Assembly (NCBI GenBank): GCA_900554615.1
Contig: USIB01000002.1
Coordinates: 1 to 44,557 of the forward strand
DNA length: 44,557 nt
Reading direction: 5' to 3'
Origin: an uncultured Mycoplasmatota bacterium
Lineage (GTDB): Bacteria; Bacillota_I; Bacilli_A; RF39; UBA660
This document shows positions 31,472 to 39,601 of the stretch, piece by piece. The position numbers and the translations under genes were made by a program. The notes under the pieces were generated by a model that was given only the letters and a program-made list of their open reading frames with translations, ran no database searches and had not been told where the DNA came from. Numbering within the stretch: position 1 is the stretch's first letter; each line of letters starts with the position of its first letter.

Positions 31472-31543
31472 CACTACAAGCCTAATTATATTAGTCTTGT
31501 TAGTGCTATTTAGAGCCAATATAAATATATTGTCTCTAAATAG
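31472..31543 (-). repeat. Paired-hairpin repeat, copy 7
   Basis: On the minus strand, CTATTTAGAG-A-CAATAT with ATATTG-G-CTCTAAATAG (31506-31543), then CACTA-A-CAAG-A-CTAAT with ATTAG-G-CTTG-TAGTG (31472-31505). There is no gap. It lies between divergent genes. Confidence 0.78.
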
Positions 31544-31578
31544 GTATCAACCATACTTATTATATATAAGTATTAACT

Positions 31579-31619
31579 AAAATACATTTACAAAGGAAAG
31601 TAATTATGAGATAATATAT
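31579..31619 (+). promoter_or_regulatory. Promoter repeat ahead of the KilA-N gene
   Basis: 41 bp identical to 32572-32612. It holds -35 TTTACA (31587-31592), a 17-bp spacer and -10 GATAAT (31610-31615). It drives the KilA-N gene. Confidence 0.85.
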
Positions 31620-31644
31620 CTATCTATATGAAAGAGGAGGAATA

Positions 31645-32508
31645 ATGAATAATAATTTAATTAAAGCAGAAATAAATGTTAATAATAATAAAGTGAATAT
31701 TATAAGAATCGGAAGTGAAGAATATATTTCTTTAACCGATTTAGCAAGAAGTGAAAATTCAGAAAGTCCTGCAGATGTTGTAAAAAATTGGCTAAGAAAT
31801 AAAGAGACAATCTCTTTTCTCGGAGTTTGGGAAGAACTAAATAATGAAAACTTTAAACTGATCGAATTCGACCAGTTTAAAAATGAAGCAGGAAGGAATG
31901 CTTTTACTATGTCACCACAAAAATGGATTAGAGAAACAAATGCTATTGGAATAATTTCTAAATCTGGAAAGTATGGCGGTGGAACTTTTGCACATTCTGA
32001 CATTGCTTTAGAGTTTGCAAGTTGGATTAGTCCCGAATTCAAATTATATTTAATTAAAGAATTTGAAAGGTTAAAAAGAAATGAAGCATATCTAGAAAAA
32101 ATAGATTGGAATGCTAGTCGCGTTTTATCAAAGGCAAATTATAGAATACATACAGATGCAATTAAAAACTCAATTATTCCTAATTTACTTACTGAAAAAC
32201 AAAAAAAGTTTGCATACCCTAATGAAGCAGATTTACTGAATGTTGCATTATTTGGAGTAACTGCTAAAGAGTGGAAAGAAAAAAATCCAAACTTAAAAGG
32301 TAATCAAAGAGACTATGCTGATATTAGACAATTATTAGTTCTGTGTAACATGGAAAACTTAAATGCTATAATGATTAATGATAATATACCACAGTCAAAA
32401 AGAATAGAAAAATTAAATAAAGTCGCTATACAACAATTAAAAATCCTAGAAGGTGATAAAAATTTAGAGCAACTAAAAACTAATGCAATAAAAAAAATTG
32501 AGAGTTAA
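31645..32508 (+). CDS. KilA-N domain protein
   Basis: 287 aa. The KilA-N domain (about 15-145) contains IRIGSEEYISLTDLARSENS, VVKNWLRNKETISFLGVWEE and the C-terminal block KSGKYGGGTFAHSDIALEFA-SWISPEFKLYLIKEFERL. A helical tail follows (WNASRVLSKANYRIHTDAIK, then TEKQKKFAYPNEADLLNVAL). The family is phage- and virus-linked, DNA-binding, and often found as mobile single genes in gut bacteria. AGAGGAGG precedes the start. The gene with its promoter is bracketed by an exact 41-bp duplication, which suggests insertion ahead of the HD gene. Confidence 0.88.
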   Translation: MNNNLIKAEINVNNNKVNIIRIGSEEYISLTDLARSENSESPADVVKNWLRNKETISFLGVWEELNNENFKLIEFDQFKNEAGRNAFTMSPQKWIRETNAIGIISKSGKYGGGTFAHSDIALEFASWISPEFKLYLIKEFERLKRNEAYLEKIDWNASRVLSKANYRIHTDAIKNSIIPNLLTEKQKKFAYPNEADLLNVALFGVTAKEWKEKNPNLKGNQRDYADIRQLLVLCNMENLNAIMINDNIPQSKRIEKLNKVAIQQLKILEGDKNLEQLKTNAIKKIES

Positions 32509-32571
32509 TATTAATTTTAGTTATGTAGCAAAATAATACTAATTGAGTCTCAAGTTTCTATTATATAAATA

Positions 32572-32612
32572 AAAATACATTTACAAAGGAAAGTAATTAT
32601 GAGATAATATAT
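32572..32612 (+). promoter_or_regulatory. Promoter repeat ahead of the HD gene
   Basis: Exact copy of 31579-31619: TTTACA, 17 bp, GATAAT. It drives the HD-domain gene at 32632. Confidence 0.85.
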
Positions 32613-32631
32613 TGTAGAAAGGAAGGATAAT

Positions 32632-33306
32632 ATGAATATTAATAATAAATTAAAAGAATATATAGAGGGAAATATATTTACAAGTTATGAAAGAAATGAT
32701 GAAGGTCATAATTTAAAACATATTAAATATGTAATAGATAGAAGTTTAAAGTTTGCTAGTACTATAGAGAATATTAATTATGATATGGTTTATACAATAG
32801 CAGCATATCATGATATCGGTCATTATATAGATGCTAAGAATCATGAGAAAGTATCTGCAGATATGCTATTAAATGATAAAAAGTTAAGAGATTTTTTTAC
32901 CGAAGAGGAAATACAAATTATGTCTGAAGCAGTTTACGACCATAGAGCAAGTATGGAAGGAGAGCCAAGAAGTATATATGGTAAAATTGTATCTTCTGCT
33001 GATAGAAATGTCTTAATTGAAGAGCCTCTTAGAAGAACTTATTCATACAGACTAGAACATAATCCTGATGATACTTTGGATAGTATAATAGAAGAATCTA
33101 GAATACACTTAGTTAATAAATTTGGTAAAAAGGGATATGCTAGTGAAAAGATGTATTTTGAAGACTTGGATTATAAAAAGTTTTTAGAAGATATAAGTGC
33201 TTTAACTAGTGATAAAGAATTATTTAGAAAGAAGTATCTTGAAACAAATGGTATTAATGATAATTTAGATGGTAAAATTAAGGTTAAAGAGTTAAAAAGA
33301 ATATAA
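32632..33306 (+). CDS. HD-domain phosphohydrolase
   Basis: 224 aa. The metal-binding HD layout is GHNLKHIKYVIDRS, AAYHDIGHYIDAKNHEKVSA, then YDHRASM and SSADRN, i.e. His, His-Asp, His and Asp. Typical of small cytoplasmic nucleotide or nucleoside phosphohydrolases; the substrate is unknown. AAAGGAAGG precedes the start. Its promoter has been duplicated upstream of the KilA-N gene. A terminator follows. Confidence 0.85.
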   Translation: MNINNKLKEYIEGNIFTSYERNDEGHNLKHIKYVIDRSLKFASTIENINYDMVYTIAAYHDIGHYIDAKNHEKVSADMLLNDKKLRDFFTEEEIQIMSEAVYDHRASMEGEPRSIYGKIVSSADRNVLIEEPLRRTYSYRLEHNPDDTLDSIIEESRIHLVNKFGKKGYASEKMYFEDLDYKKFLEDISALTSDKELFRKKYLETNGINDNLDGKIKVKELKRI

Positions 33307-33308
33307 TT

Positions 33309-33338
33309 AAAACGAGTAAATTACCCGTTTTATTTTTT
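33309..33338. terminator. Bidirectional terminator (HD / NUDIX)
   Basis: AAAACG-a-GTAA-att-TTAC-c-CGTTTT, then TATTTTTT on the plus strand. It lies between convergent genes. Confidence 0.7.
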
Positions 33339-33806
33339 AGTTAATCTTTTTTGATATGCTCCATCTATTTTACAATCGTATGTCTTAATAGTTCTATCTT
33401 CTAAAAAATATCCTTCATAATTAATAAATGGATATGGTAAATTATTTATATCAGCCCAAATTAGTTCTTCACATTTATCTTTTTCTACTATTTTAGGAAG
33501 ACCATTATACTTTGATATTTCAAAATAATAATCAATATATGGTTCTAATATTTTTTCATCTATCTCAAAGTAATTTCTTCTTAAAACAACATAACTATTA
33601 ATTATACCTTTAGGATTAATTTCGATATCTAATTCTTCTTTTGCCTCTCTAATTAATGCTTCATATTGGTTTTCTCCTTGGTCTATATGACCTGCAGGAA
33701 GAGCATAATATCCAGGCCATAATTTTGTACCTTTTCTTTTTTGAAGTAATATTTTATTATTATCCATTATTATCATATGGACGGCACTTTTAAACATTTC
33801 TTTCAT
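33330..33806 (-). CDS. NUDIX hydrolase
   Basis: 158 aa. The Nudix box is GHIDQGE, then seven residues, then REAKEELDI, with Asp where Gly is usual in the last part. The opening AVHMIIMDNNKILLQKRKGT and the LWPGYYALPAGH strand fit MutT-like enzymes that hydrolyse nucleoside diphosphates linked to another group. Substrate not predictable. AGGGTGA precedes the start. It is alone, convergent with the HD gene. Confidence 0.92.
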   Translation of the reverse strand: MKEMFKSAVHMIIMDNNKILLQKRKGTKLWPGYYALPAGHIDQGENQYEALIREAKEELDIEINPKGIINSYVVLRRNYFEIDEKILEPYIDYYFEISKYNGLPKIVEKDKCEELIWADINNLPYPFINYEGYFLEDRTIKTYDCKIDGAYQKRLTKK

Positions 33807-33906
33807 TTATATCACCCTATAATTCATCAAAACTTTATCAGTAACAAAACAGTTCTATTTCAAACAAAAGTGGAATTATCATCAATAGAATATCTAAATT
33901 GATTAT

Positions 33907-34515
33907 TTATTTTTGTTGCTTTAAAACTTTTGAATATTCTTTATCATTTTGATTATCAAAACATTCAATATTTCTAAGTTCCATATTGTGTTTAGCATAA
34001 ATATTTGTCACTTCTTCTAAAGTAACATTTTCAACATACCAATCAAAATACTTTGAATATAATTCACTTCTTTTAAATAATAATAATCTTCCACTAACCA
34101 TAAATAGATTTAGAATTTTATCTTCATCGTTTTCTTTAACTCTTTTAAAACCAAATCTTTCTAAGCCAAAAACACCATCAAGTGCTCTAGTAGATTTATA
34201 AAACCAAGGTTTAGTACCATCTATTTTTTCTGTGAAATCAATTAAATATGATAGTACTTTAAAACCTTCTTCTCTAGACATTTCTTCTGGAAATCTAAAA
34301 GTATTGCAAGGCCAAGTTATTACGCCAACATTATTATCTTGTCTTCCAATATATTCATTAATCCTGTGATAGTCTATAAAATATAACCTATATATATCTT
34401 GATTACCAATAGGATGATTCTCAAATGTAGCATCAAATTCAAAATCTCTAGAGACAGGTAATTCATCTGCTAAAAGTCTCTTTTTAAATTCTAGTAACTT
34501 CTCTTTTAAGTTCAT
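33907..34515 (-). CDS. Uncharacterised protein
   Basis: 202 aa from the ATG at 34515 (GAGGAGG upstream; an in-frame ATG at 34539 precedes that site). It is a mixed alpha/beta cytoplasmic protein with YRLYFIDYHRINEYIGRQDN, TWPCNTFRFPEEMSREEGFK and KPWFYKSTRALDGVFGLERF as the most distinctive blocks. I do not recognise a family. It is a single gene divergent from the coiled-coil gene at 34664. Confidence 0.65.
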   Translation of the reverse strand: MNLKEKLLEFKKRLLADELPVSRDFEFDATFENHPIGNQDIYRLYFIDYHRINEYIGRQDNNVGVITWPCNTFRFPEEMSREEGFKVLSYLIDFTEKIDGTKPWFYKSTRALDGVFGLERFGFKRVKENDEDKILNLFMVSGRLLLFKRSELYSKYFDWYVENVTLEEVTNIYAKHNMELRNIECFDNQNDKEYSKVLKQQK

Positions 34516-34579
34516 ATATAAACCTCCTCCCTCATGCAACTATTATACCATAATTTTAATTATTATTTGCATATTATGC

Positions 34580-34607
34580 TTGATAAATAATAAAAATATG
34601 ATAAAAT
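34580..34607 (+). promoter_or_regulatory. Sigma-A promoter of the 34664 gene
   Basis: -35 TTGATA (34580-34585), 16-bp spacer, -10 TAAAAT (34602-34607). Confidence 0.75.
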
Positions 34608-34663
34608 ATAGTGTAGATATTGATTTATATCAATAAATATAAAATTTAGAAATGGAGGTTTCT

Positions 34664-35446
34664 ATGGATATTAATTATGAATTAAAAAGATTAAGAGACA
34701 CAAAAAAACAAATATTGGCTAGTAGAAATAATTTAAGAGAAAGTCAAGAACAAGAACTAGCAGAAGCAAAATCAAAAATTGAAAAAAAATACAATATTTT
34801 AATTGAGAGTAATAATATCGACTTAATTAATATAAAAAACAGAATCTATTATCAGTGTAAAGTTATAGAACAATATTCAAAATTCAATTTAAAAGACATT
34901 AGTAATATATTGGCTAGTTTAATAAGTACTTATAAATCTGAAAGTTTTATAGTTATAGATTTATCATATAAAATTAAAGGTGCTTTATTTAATGATGCAT
35001 TATTTATTATAAATATGAAAAAATTAGAATACTTAACTTCTAAAGTAGAGATTAAGAATAAACACATTAATAGTTTAATAAAAAATGGTTTTATAGTTAA
35101 ATTGGTGACATCATTTTCAAAGAGTCAATTTCCTACTGAAATATCATTTTATACTGCAGATTCTAAAGGTGGAATAAATCAAAATGTAAACTTTGGATGT
35201 TTTGAATATGCAAAATATTTTATTGACTATCTAATAAATTATAGAATTGAAAATAATCTTAATGAAATTTCTTTTAGTGAATTAGAAATGTTAAAAAATA
35301 AGTTTATATGTTGTAATTTAAATCAAATAAAAGAATATCATGAATCTTTGGACGAAGCAAAAAGAATAAAATTTGAAGAAGCACTAGATCATGATAGGCA
35401 AGTAAGAAACAGAAAGTTACAAAAAATTTTAAAAAGTCAAAAATAA
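34664..35446 (+). CDS. Uncharacterised coiled-coil protein
   Basis: 260 aa from the ATG at 34664, with GGAGG six bases upstream; an ATG four codons earlier overlaps that site. The N-terminal 55 residues are a likely coiled coil (LKRLRDTKKQILASRNNLRE). A mixed domain follows (ESFIVIDLSYKIKGALFNDA, EISFYTADSKGGINQNVNFG), with a charged helical end. Not recognised. It has its own promoter and terminator. Composition is A-rich like other accessory genes here. Confidence 0.65.
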   Translation: MDINYELKRLRDTKKQILASRNNLRESQEQELAEAKSKIEKKYNILIESNNIDLINIKNRIYYQCKVIEQYSKFNLKDISNILASLISTYKSESFIVIDLSYKIKGALFNDALFIINMKKLEYLTSKVEIKNKHINSLIKNGFIVKLVTSFSKSQFPTEISFYTADSKGGINQNVNFGCFEYAKYFIDYLINYRIENNLNEISFSELEMLKNKFICCNLNQIKEYHESLDEAKRIKFEEALDHDRQVRNRKLQKILKSQK

Positions 35447-35505
35447 AAGCCATAGCATACTTCATCACTTATTAGTGAAAGTAGCAAGTAGGCTTTTTCT
35501 TTTTT
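35446..35505 (+). terminator. Terminator after the coiled-coil gene
   Basis: AAAAGCC with GGCTTTTT outer stem, TACTT/AAGTA, and inner CACT-loop-AGTG, then a T-run. Confidence 0.75.
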
Positions 35506-35523
35506 CACTTTTTTTGGCAATTA

Positions 35524-36012
35524 TTAATAATCACTATTTAATCGTTTTTGAATAACTAAACTTTTTCTTTTTGTTTCTTTTTTTAAATCTTCTAGAGTAA
35601 ATCCAAATATTTTTGAAAGATATAATATTTCTACTAATAACTTTTTTATAACTTCTTTATCTAGTTCTTTGTTTAAATCAGTGCCATATTCATAAAGCTT
35701 TAGAAACACTTCAACTACATTTCTATCATTTTCTTCTATAAAGTCTTCATTTAATGATACATCAGTAATATTACAAAAATAAAGAATCATAAACAAACAA
35801 TCTATATATTCTTCTAATATTTTTTCTTTATTTCCAGATTGCTTTGTACTCCAAAACTTAAAACATCTTGTTTCATTTGCTAATTCACCAAACTCTACTA
35901 ATAACTCAAGTTTATATTTTTGAATTATTTCTGGTGATTTTATATTATATTGTAATGAAAATAATTCATCTAAATATTTTGTTTCTTTATAAATACTTGT
36001 TATATCTAGCAT
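35524..36012 (-). CDS. Type 2 (dimeric, all-alpha) dUTPase-like protein
   Basis: 162 aa from the ATG at 36012 (AAGGGTG upstream); the longer frame to 36084 has no site. The metal-binding motifs of the all-alpha NTP pyrophosphatase group are seen: LELLVEFGELANETRCFKFW (ExxxE) and EEYIDCLFMILYFCNI (ExxxD). The FKFW block is typical of the dimeric dUTPase/dCTPase family. It would hydrolyse dUTP to dUMP to keep uracil out of DNA. It is the next gene past tRNA-Thr on the same strand. Confidence 0.85.
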   Translation of the reverse strand: MLDITSIYKETKYLDELFSLQYNIKSPEIIQKYKLELLVEFGELANETRCFKFWSTKQSGNKEKILEEYIDCLFMILYFCNITDVSLNEDFIEENDRNVVEVFLKLYEYGTDLNKELDKEVIKKLLVEILYLSKIFGFTLEDLKKETKRKSLVIQKRLNSDY

Positions 36013-36087
36013 CGTTACACCCTTGCCTATCACAACTATAAAATATTTTATACCTGAACTATAGAAGTTCGAGTTTAATATCAATTA

Positions 36088-36161
36088 TGGTGCCAAATGT
36101 AAGAATCGAACTTACCTCTAGGCATTACGAGGGCCTTGTTCTACCACTAAACTAATTTGGC
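36088..36161 (-). tRNA. tRNA-Thr (CGT)
   Basis: Acceptor GCCAAAT/ATTTGGC, discriminator A and encoded CCA. The anticodon loop is CTCGTAA with anticodon CGT. T arm GTAAG-TTCGATT-CTTAC. The anticodon stem AGGCC/TGCCT has a C31.U39 mismatch next to the loop. The D arm TAGTTTAGTGGTAGAAC looks more like that of tRNA-Gly. It lies 51 bp after addA. Confidence 0.93.
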
Positions 36162-36212
36162 AAATGTTTCTATATAATTATATCACAAAAATACAATTAT
36201 ATAGATATTTTT

Positions 36213-39200
36213 TTATAATTTCTCTAATTTATTATTAATAATAGAATATAAATATATATATGTAGGTTTACCAAATACTTTTTCAATATAATCTTTATAA
36301 CCATTTAATTGTTTAATATAAGCATCATCATTAATATTTTTAAGTTTATAATCAATGATTTTAATATAATCATCATATTCAAGTATTAGGTCAATTATAC
36401 CATGATATGTGATATTATCTTTTTCATAAATAAATTCATACTCTTTATATGTATTAGCAGACCCTATTTCCACTTTATCTAAAAACTTAATAATAATATC
36501 TTTATCTTTGTCTTTTAGATTATCTATATTATGAAAATCTGTAAGTTCAAATAGTTCGTGTACTTTCCTACCATACTCTAGTTTTTCTTCTTCTTCCTTA
36601 GTAATTAAATGAATATTCTTTTTAGAAAAAGATTTATCTTCTTCTAGTTCTGTTTTAATATCAATATCTTTAACTTCTAGAATAGAATTATTTCTATTAA
36701 TCTCTTTAGTATAATTACCATTCTTAATCATATTATAATTTTTTGATAAATTAATATTATTAATATCAATACTTTTATAATATGGTTTAGTTATACTTTC
36801 AAGAGAATACATAATACTAGCAAAATTATTGTATTTATCACGAATACTGTCATCAATAATGTCATTAATATAATAGTTATTATCTTTGTTATTAGAAGGA
36901 AGAACAAATATCATTTTCTCTTTGGCTCTAGTTAATGCTACATATAATAGTCTTATTCTTTCACTAATATTTTCTTTAATATAATTTTTATAACTTAAAT
37001 TATGATAAATAGTGTTATAGAAGAAATTATCTTTATATGGAATTATAATACCATATTCTTCATCATAAGTATATTTACTAGTAGCGTCACTAATATTAAA
37101 CTTACTATATAATATTCCGAAGTAGCAGATATTAAACTCTAGTCCTTTAGAAGCATGTATAGTCATAATTTTGACAGAGTCTTCTGCGGTATCTCCTTCT
37201 TGATATTCTATTTTTAAATTATTACTAATAATATCTTCAAGATACTTTTGATAATCATAAATAGAATAATTTAAATTAGAAAGATTGCTAGTAATTTCTT
37301 TTAATTTTTCTATTCTAAGTACATTAGAGGAGTAATCTCCTAGTACAAACAATCTATTATATATATCATAAGAATCTATAATTATATCTATAATTTCATC
37401 TAGAGATAAATAGTCTAATTTATCAGCAATACTTTTTGATACTTTATAAATATCACTATCTATGTAATTATTATTTACAAAGTAATTGAATAATGTATTA
37501 TCATCAATGCAAAAGATGAAACTTCTACCTAGAGATAAGAATAAGTGTTTAAACTCATTATCAATAGAATTATTTTTAATTTTGATAATAAAACTAACTA
37601 TATTTTTAATAATAGTAATTATCTCTCCATCTATTAAATTAACTGCTCTTACGATAGAAGTAGGAATATCATTATATTCTAATATTCTTTTATATAGTTC
37701 AAAGTTTTTACTACCATCAAGTAAGATAGCAAAATCACTATATTTAATTTTTCTAATACCATTAGTGTCTTTTCCAAAAGCAAGATAACCACTTTCTACT
37801 TTATCTTTTATATCTTTAGCAATAATAAAGGCTTCGACTTCATTATTCTTATAACTAGTTTCATTATTATATGAATATACTTCAAAGTTATTATTCTCCT
37901 TGTTATCCCCCTCCCCTTTATACATTAGATTACCATATACCATTTGATGAGATGTTTTATAATCAGCACCACCTAAGTAGTCATCCATAAGAGGATTAAA
38001 CATAAGATTTATATTATTAATAACCTCTTCTCTACTTCGAAAGTTTTTATTTAAATCAATTTTTATTCCACCAATATTTTTGCTGTAGGAGTCATATTTA
38101 TTCTTAAAAATATAAGGATTGGCATTTCTAAAACGATATATAGATTGTTTTATATCACCAACCATATAGACATTATTATTAGAAATATAAGAAATAAACT
38201 CTTCTTGTACATCATTAGTATCTTGATATTCATCGATTAATATTTCATTTAGATTATTCTTTATTTCATCTCTTATTTCGATATTTTCTTTTACTAATTT
38301 AATGGCTAAATTAGAAATATCTGAATATTCATAACTATTATATTTACTCTTATATTCATATACTCTTTTATCTAATTCTTTTATAATATCAATGATAGTT
38401 TTAACATAATCTTTTGTCTTATAAATACTTTCTTTAATAGAAATACTATTTTTATAGATAGTAAGGTCTTTAATATTCTTTATACAAGAACTAATTTTTT
38501 CTTTATATTCTTTAGTTATATCAGATACTCCTTTGGCTTGTGGAAGTTTAATACTAGTAATATTTTCTTTTATCTCATCATAAGTAGTAGAGTCTATTAA
38601 TAAGGATAAGGCTTTATACATCTTATCTAGATAATCACTATCATCTATATATTCTAGATATTCTCTAATTTTATCTATAATTTTTAGAATATATTTGGTA
38701 TATAAAGATATATCATTATCTATTTTTTCATCATTAAATGTATTATTAATATAATTATCTAAGTAAGAAGATTTATTTGTTTTTAAATCTAACTTATTAT
38801 TAATACTTAAAATAAAATCAAATATTTCGTTATCATCTTTTAATGAATAAGTAGAAATAAGGGATAGAAAGTCTTTATCTTCTTTTTCATAGTATTCATT
38901 AAAAATATCTGTAAGTACTTTTCTTTTATAGAGAGTAATAACAGAGGCTTCGATTATACCAATATCTCTACTTACATTTAAATAATAGTGATATTTTTTT
39001 ACTAGTGATAAAGCATAGGCATCAAATGTTGTTATATCAGCAGTATCTAACTTAGATAATTCGTGAGTTAATCCAGCCTTTTTTAGTTTGTCTCCTATTC
39101 TCTCACGCATTTCTTTAGCAGCCATCTTTGTAAAGGTTAGAATAAGAAGATTATCTACTGATACTCCATTCTTTACTTTTTCTAATACTCTTTCTGTTAG

Positions 39201-39293
39201 AACGGCAGTTTTACCTGAGCCTGCTCCTGCTGAGACTATAATATTAGTTCCTTCCGTATAGATAGCCTTTTCTTGTTCTTTTGTCCAAGCCAT
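36213..39293 (-). CDS. addA: AddA helicase-nuclease subunit
   Basis: 1026 aa, shorter than the ~1230 of B. subtilis AddA. UvrD-type motifs: SAGAGSGKTAVLTERV (Walker A) near 20, LILTFTKMAAKEMRERI, NEILIDEYQDTNDVQEEF (Walker B), GDIKQSIYRFRNANP, LNKNFRSREEV, MTIHASKGLEF and LLYVALTRAKEKM. The C-terminal RecB-type nuclease has GIIDLILEYDDYIKIIDYKL, with Asp and the DYK Lys. With AddB it resects double-strand ends for recombination and degrades linear phage DNA. AGAGGC precedes the start. It lies 2 bp after the small gene that separates it from addB. Confidence 0.95.
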   Translation of the reverse strand: MAWTKEQEKAIYTEGTNIIVSAGAGSGKTAVLTERVLEKVKNGVSVDNLLILTFTKMAAKEMRERIGDKLKKAGLTHELSKLDTADITTFDAYALSLVKKYHYYLNVSRDIGIIEASVITLYKRKVLTDIFNEYYEKEDKDFLSLISTYSLKDDNEIFDFILSINNKLDLKTNKSSYLDNYINNTFNDEKIDNDISLYTKYILKIIDKIREYLEYIDDSDYLDKMYKALSLLIDSTTYDEIKENITSIKLPQAKGVSDITKEYKEKISSCIKNIKDLTIYKNSISIKESIYKTKDYVKTIIDIIKELDKRVYEYKSKYNSYEYSDISNLAIKLVKENIEIRDEIKNNLNEILIDEYQDTNDVQEEFISYISNNNVYMVGDIKQSIYRFRNANPYIFKNKYDSYSKNIGGIKIDLNKNFRSREEVINNINLMFNPLMDDYLGGADYKTSHQMVYGNLMYKGEGDNKENNNFEVYSYNNETSYKNNEVEAFIIAKDIKDKVESGYLAFGKDTNGIRKIKYSDFAILLDGSKNFELYKRILEYNDIPTSIVRAVNLIDGEIITIIKNIVSFIIKIKNNSIDNEFKHLFLSLGRSFIFCIDDNTLFNYFVNNNYIDSDIYKVSKSIADKLDYLSLDEIIDIIIDSYDIYNRLFVLGDYSSNVLRIEKLKEITSNLSNLNYSIYDYQKYLEDIISNNLKIEYQEGDTAEDSVKIMTIHASKGLEFNICYFGILYSKFNISDATSKYTYDEEYGIIIPYKDNFFYNTIYHNLSYKNYIKENISERIRLLYVALTRAKEKMIFVLPSNNKDNNYYINDIIDDSIRDKYNNFASIMYSLESITKPYYKSIDINNINLSKNYNMIKNGNYTKEINRNNSILEVKDIDIKTELEEDKSFSKKNIHLITKEEEEKLEYGRKVHELFELTDFHNIDNLKDKDKDIIIKFLDKVEIGSANTYKEYEFIYEKDNITYHGIIDLILEYDDYIKIIDYKLKNINDDAYIKQLNGYKDYIEKVFGKPTYIYLYSIINNKLEKL

Positions 39294-39295
39294 AA

Positions 39296-39601
39296 TTATC
39301 TGCCTCTTTTCTTACCTTTATCTTCATCTATAAGTTCCTTGATAGAATCTTCATCTATATATAGCCCTTTTTCTACCCTTTTATATGGCATAAATAAAGA
39401 GTCTGCTATTCTCATTTCTTCTTCATATTTTTCCTTAGTTATATTCTTAGTTAAAATTGGCTCTACCATATGTATTAAGAAATCATTTACTGTAATAAAC
39501 ATATCTCTATCATCAGAATAAACTACTGATTCATTATGTTTAACTAATTTATCTCCATCATATATATCTACAAAATATAACTCATCATATTTATACTTCA
39601 T
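39296..39601 (-). CDS. Small uncharacterised protein between addB and addA
   Basis: 101 aa from the ATG at 39601 (AAGGAAG upstream); a tandem ATG at 39604 is also possible. The start lies inside the end of addB, and its stop is 2 bp before addA, so it is fully embedded in the operon. It is acidic at first (YKYDELYFVDIYDGDKLVKH), later EEEMRIADSLFMPYKRVEKG, with a basic tail. I know no family. Its place suggests a link to AddAB or to DNA repair. Confidence 0.65.
   Translation of the reverse strand: MKYKYDELYFVDIYDGDKLVKHNESVVYSDDRDMFITVNDFLIHMVEPILTKNITKEKYEEEMRIADSLFMPYKRVEKGLYIDEDSIKELIDEDKGKKRGR

Noticed and set aside
35446..35505. Eighth copy of the paired hairpin (AAAGCC..GGCTTT)
   Set aside because: The stem is fully paired without the A.G mismatch, single, and followed by a T-run; a normal terminator.
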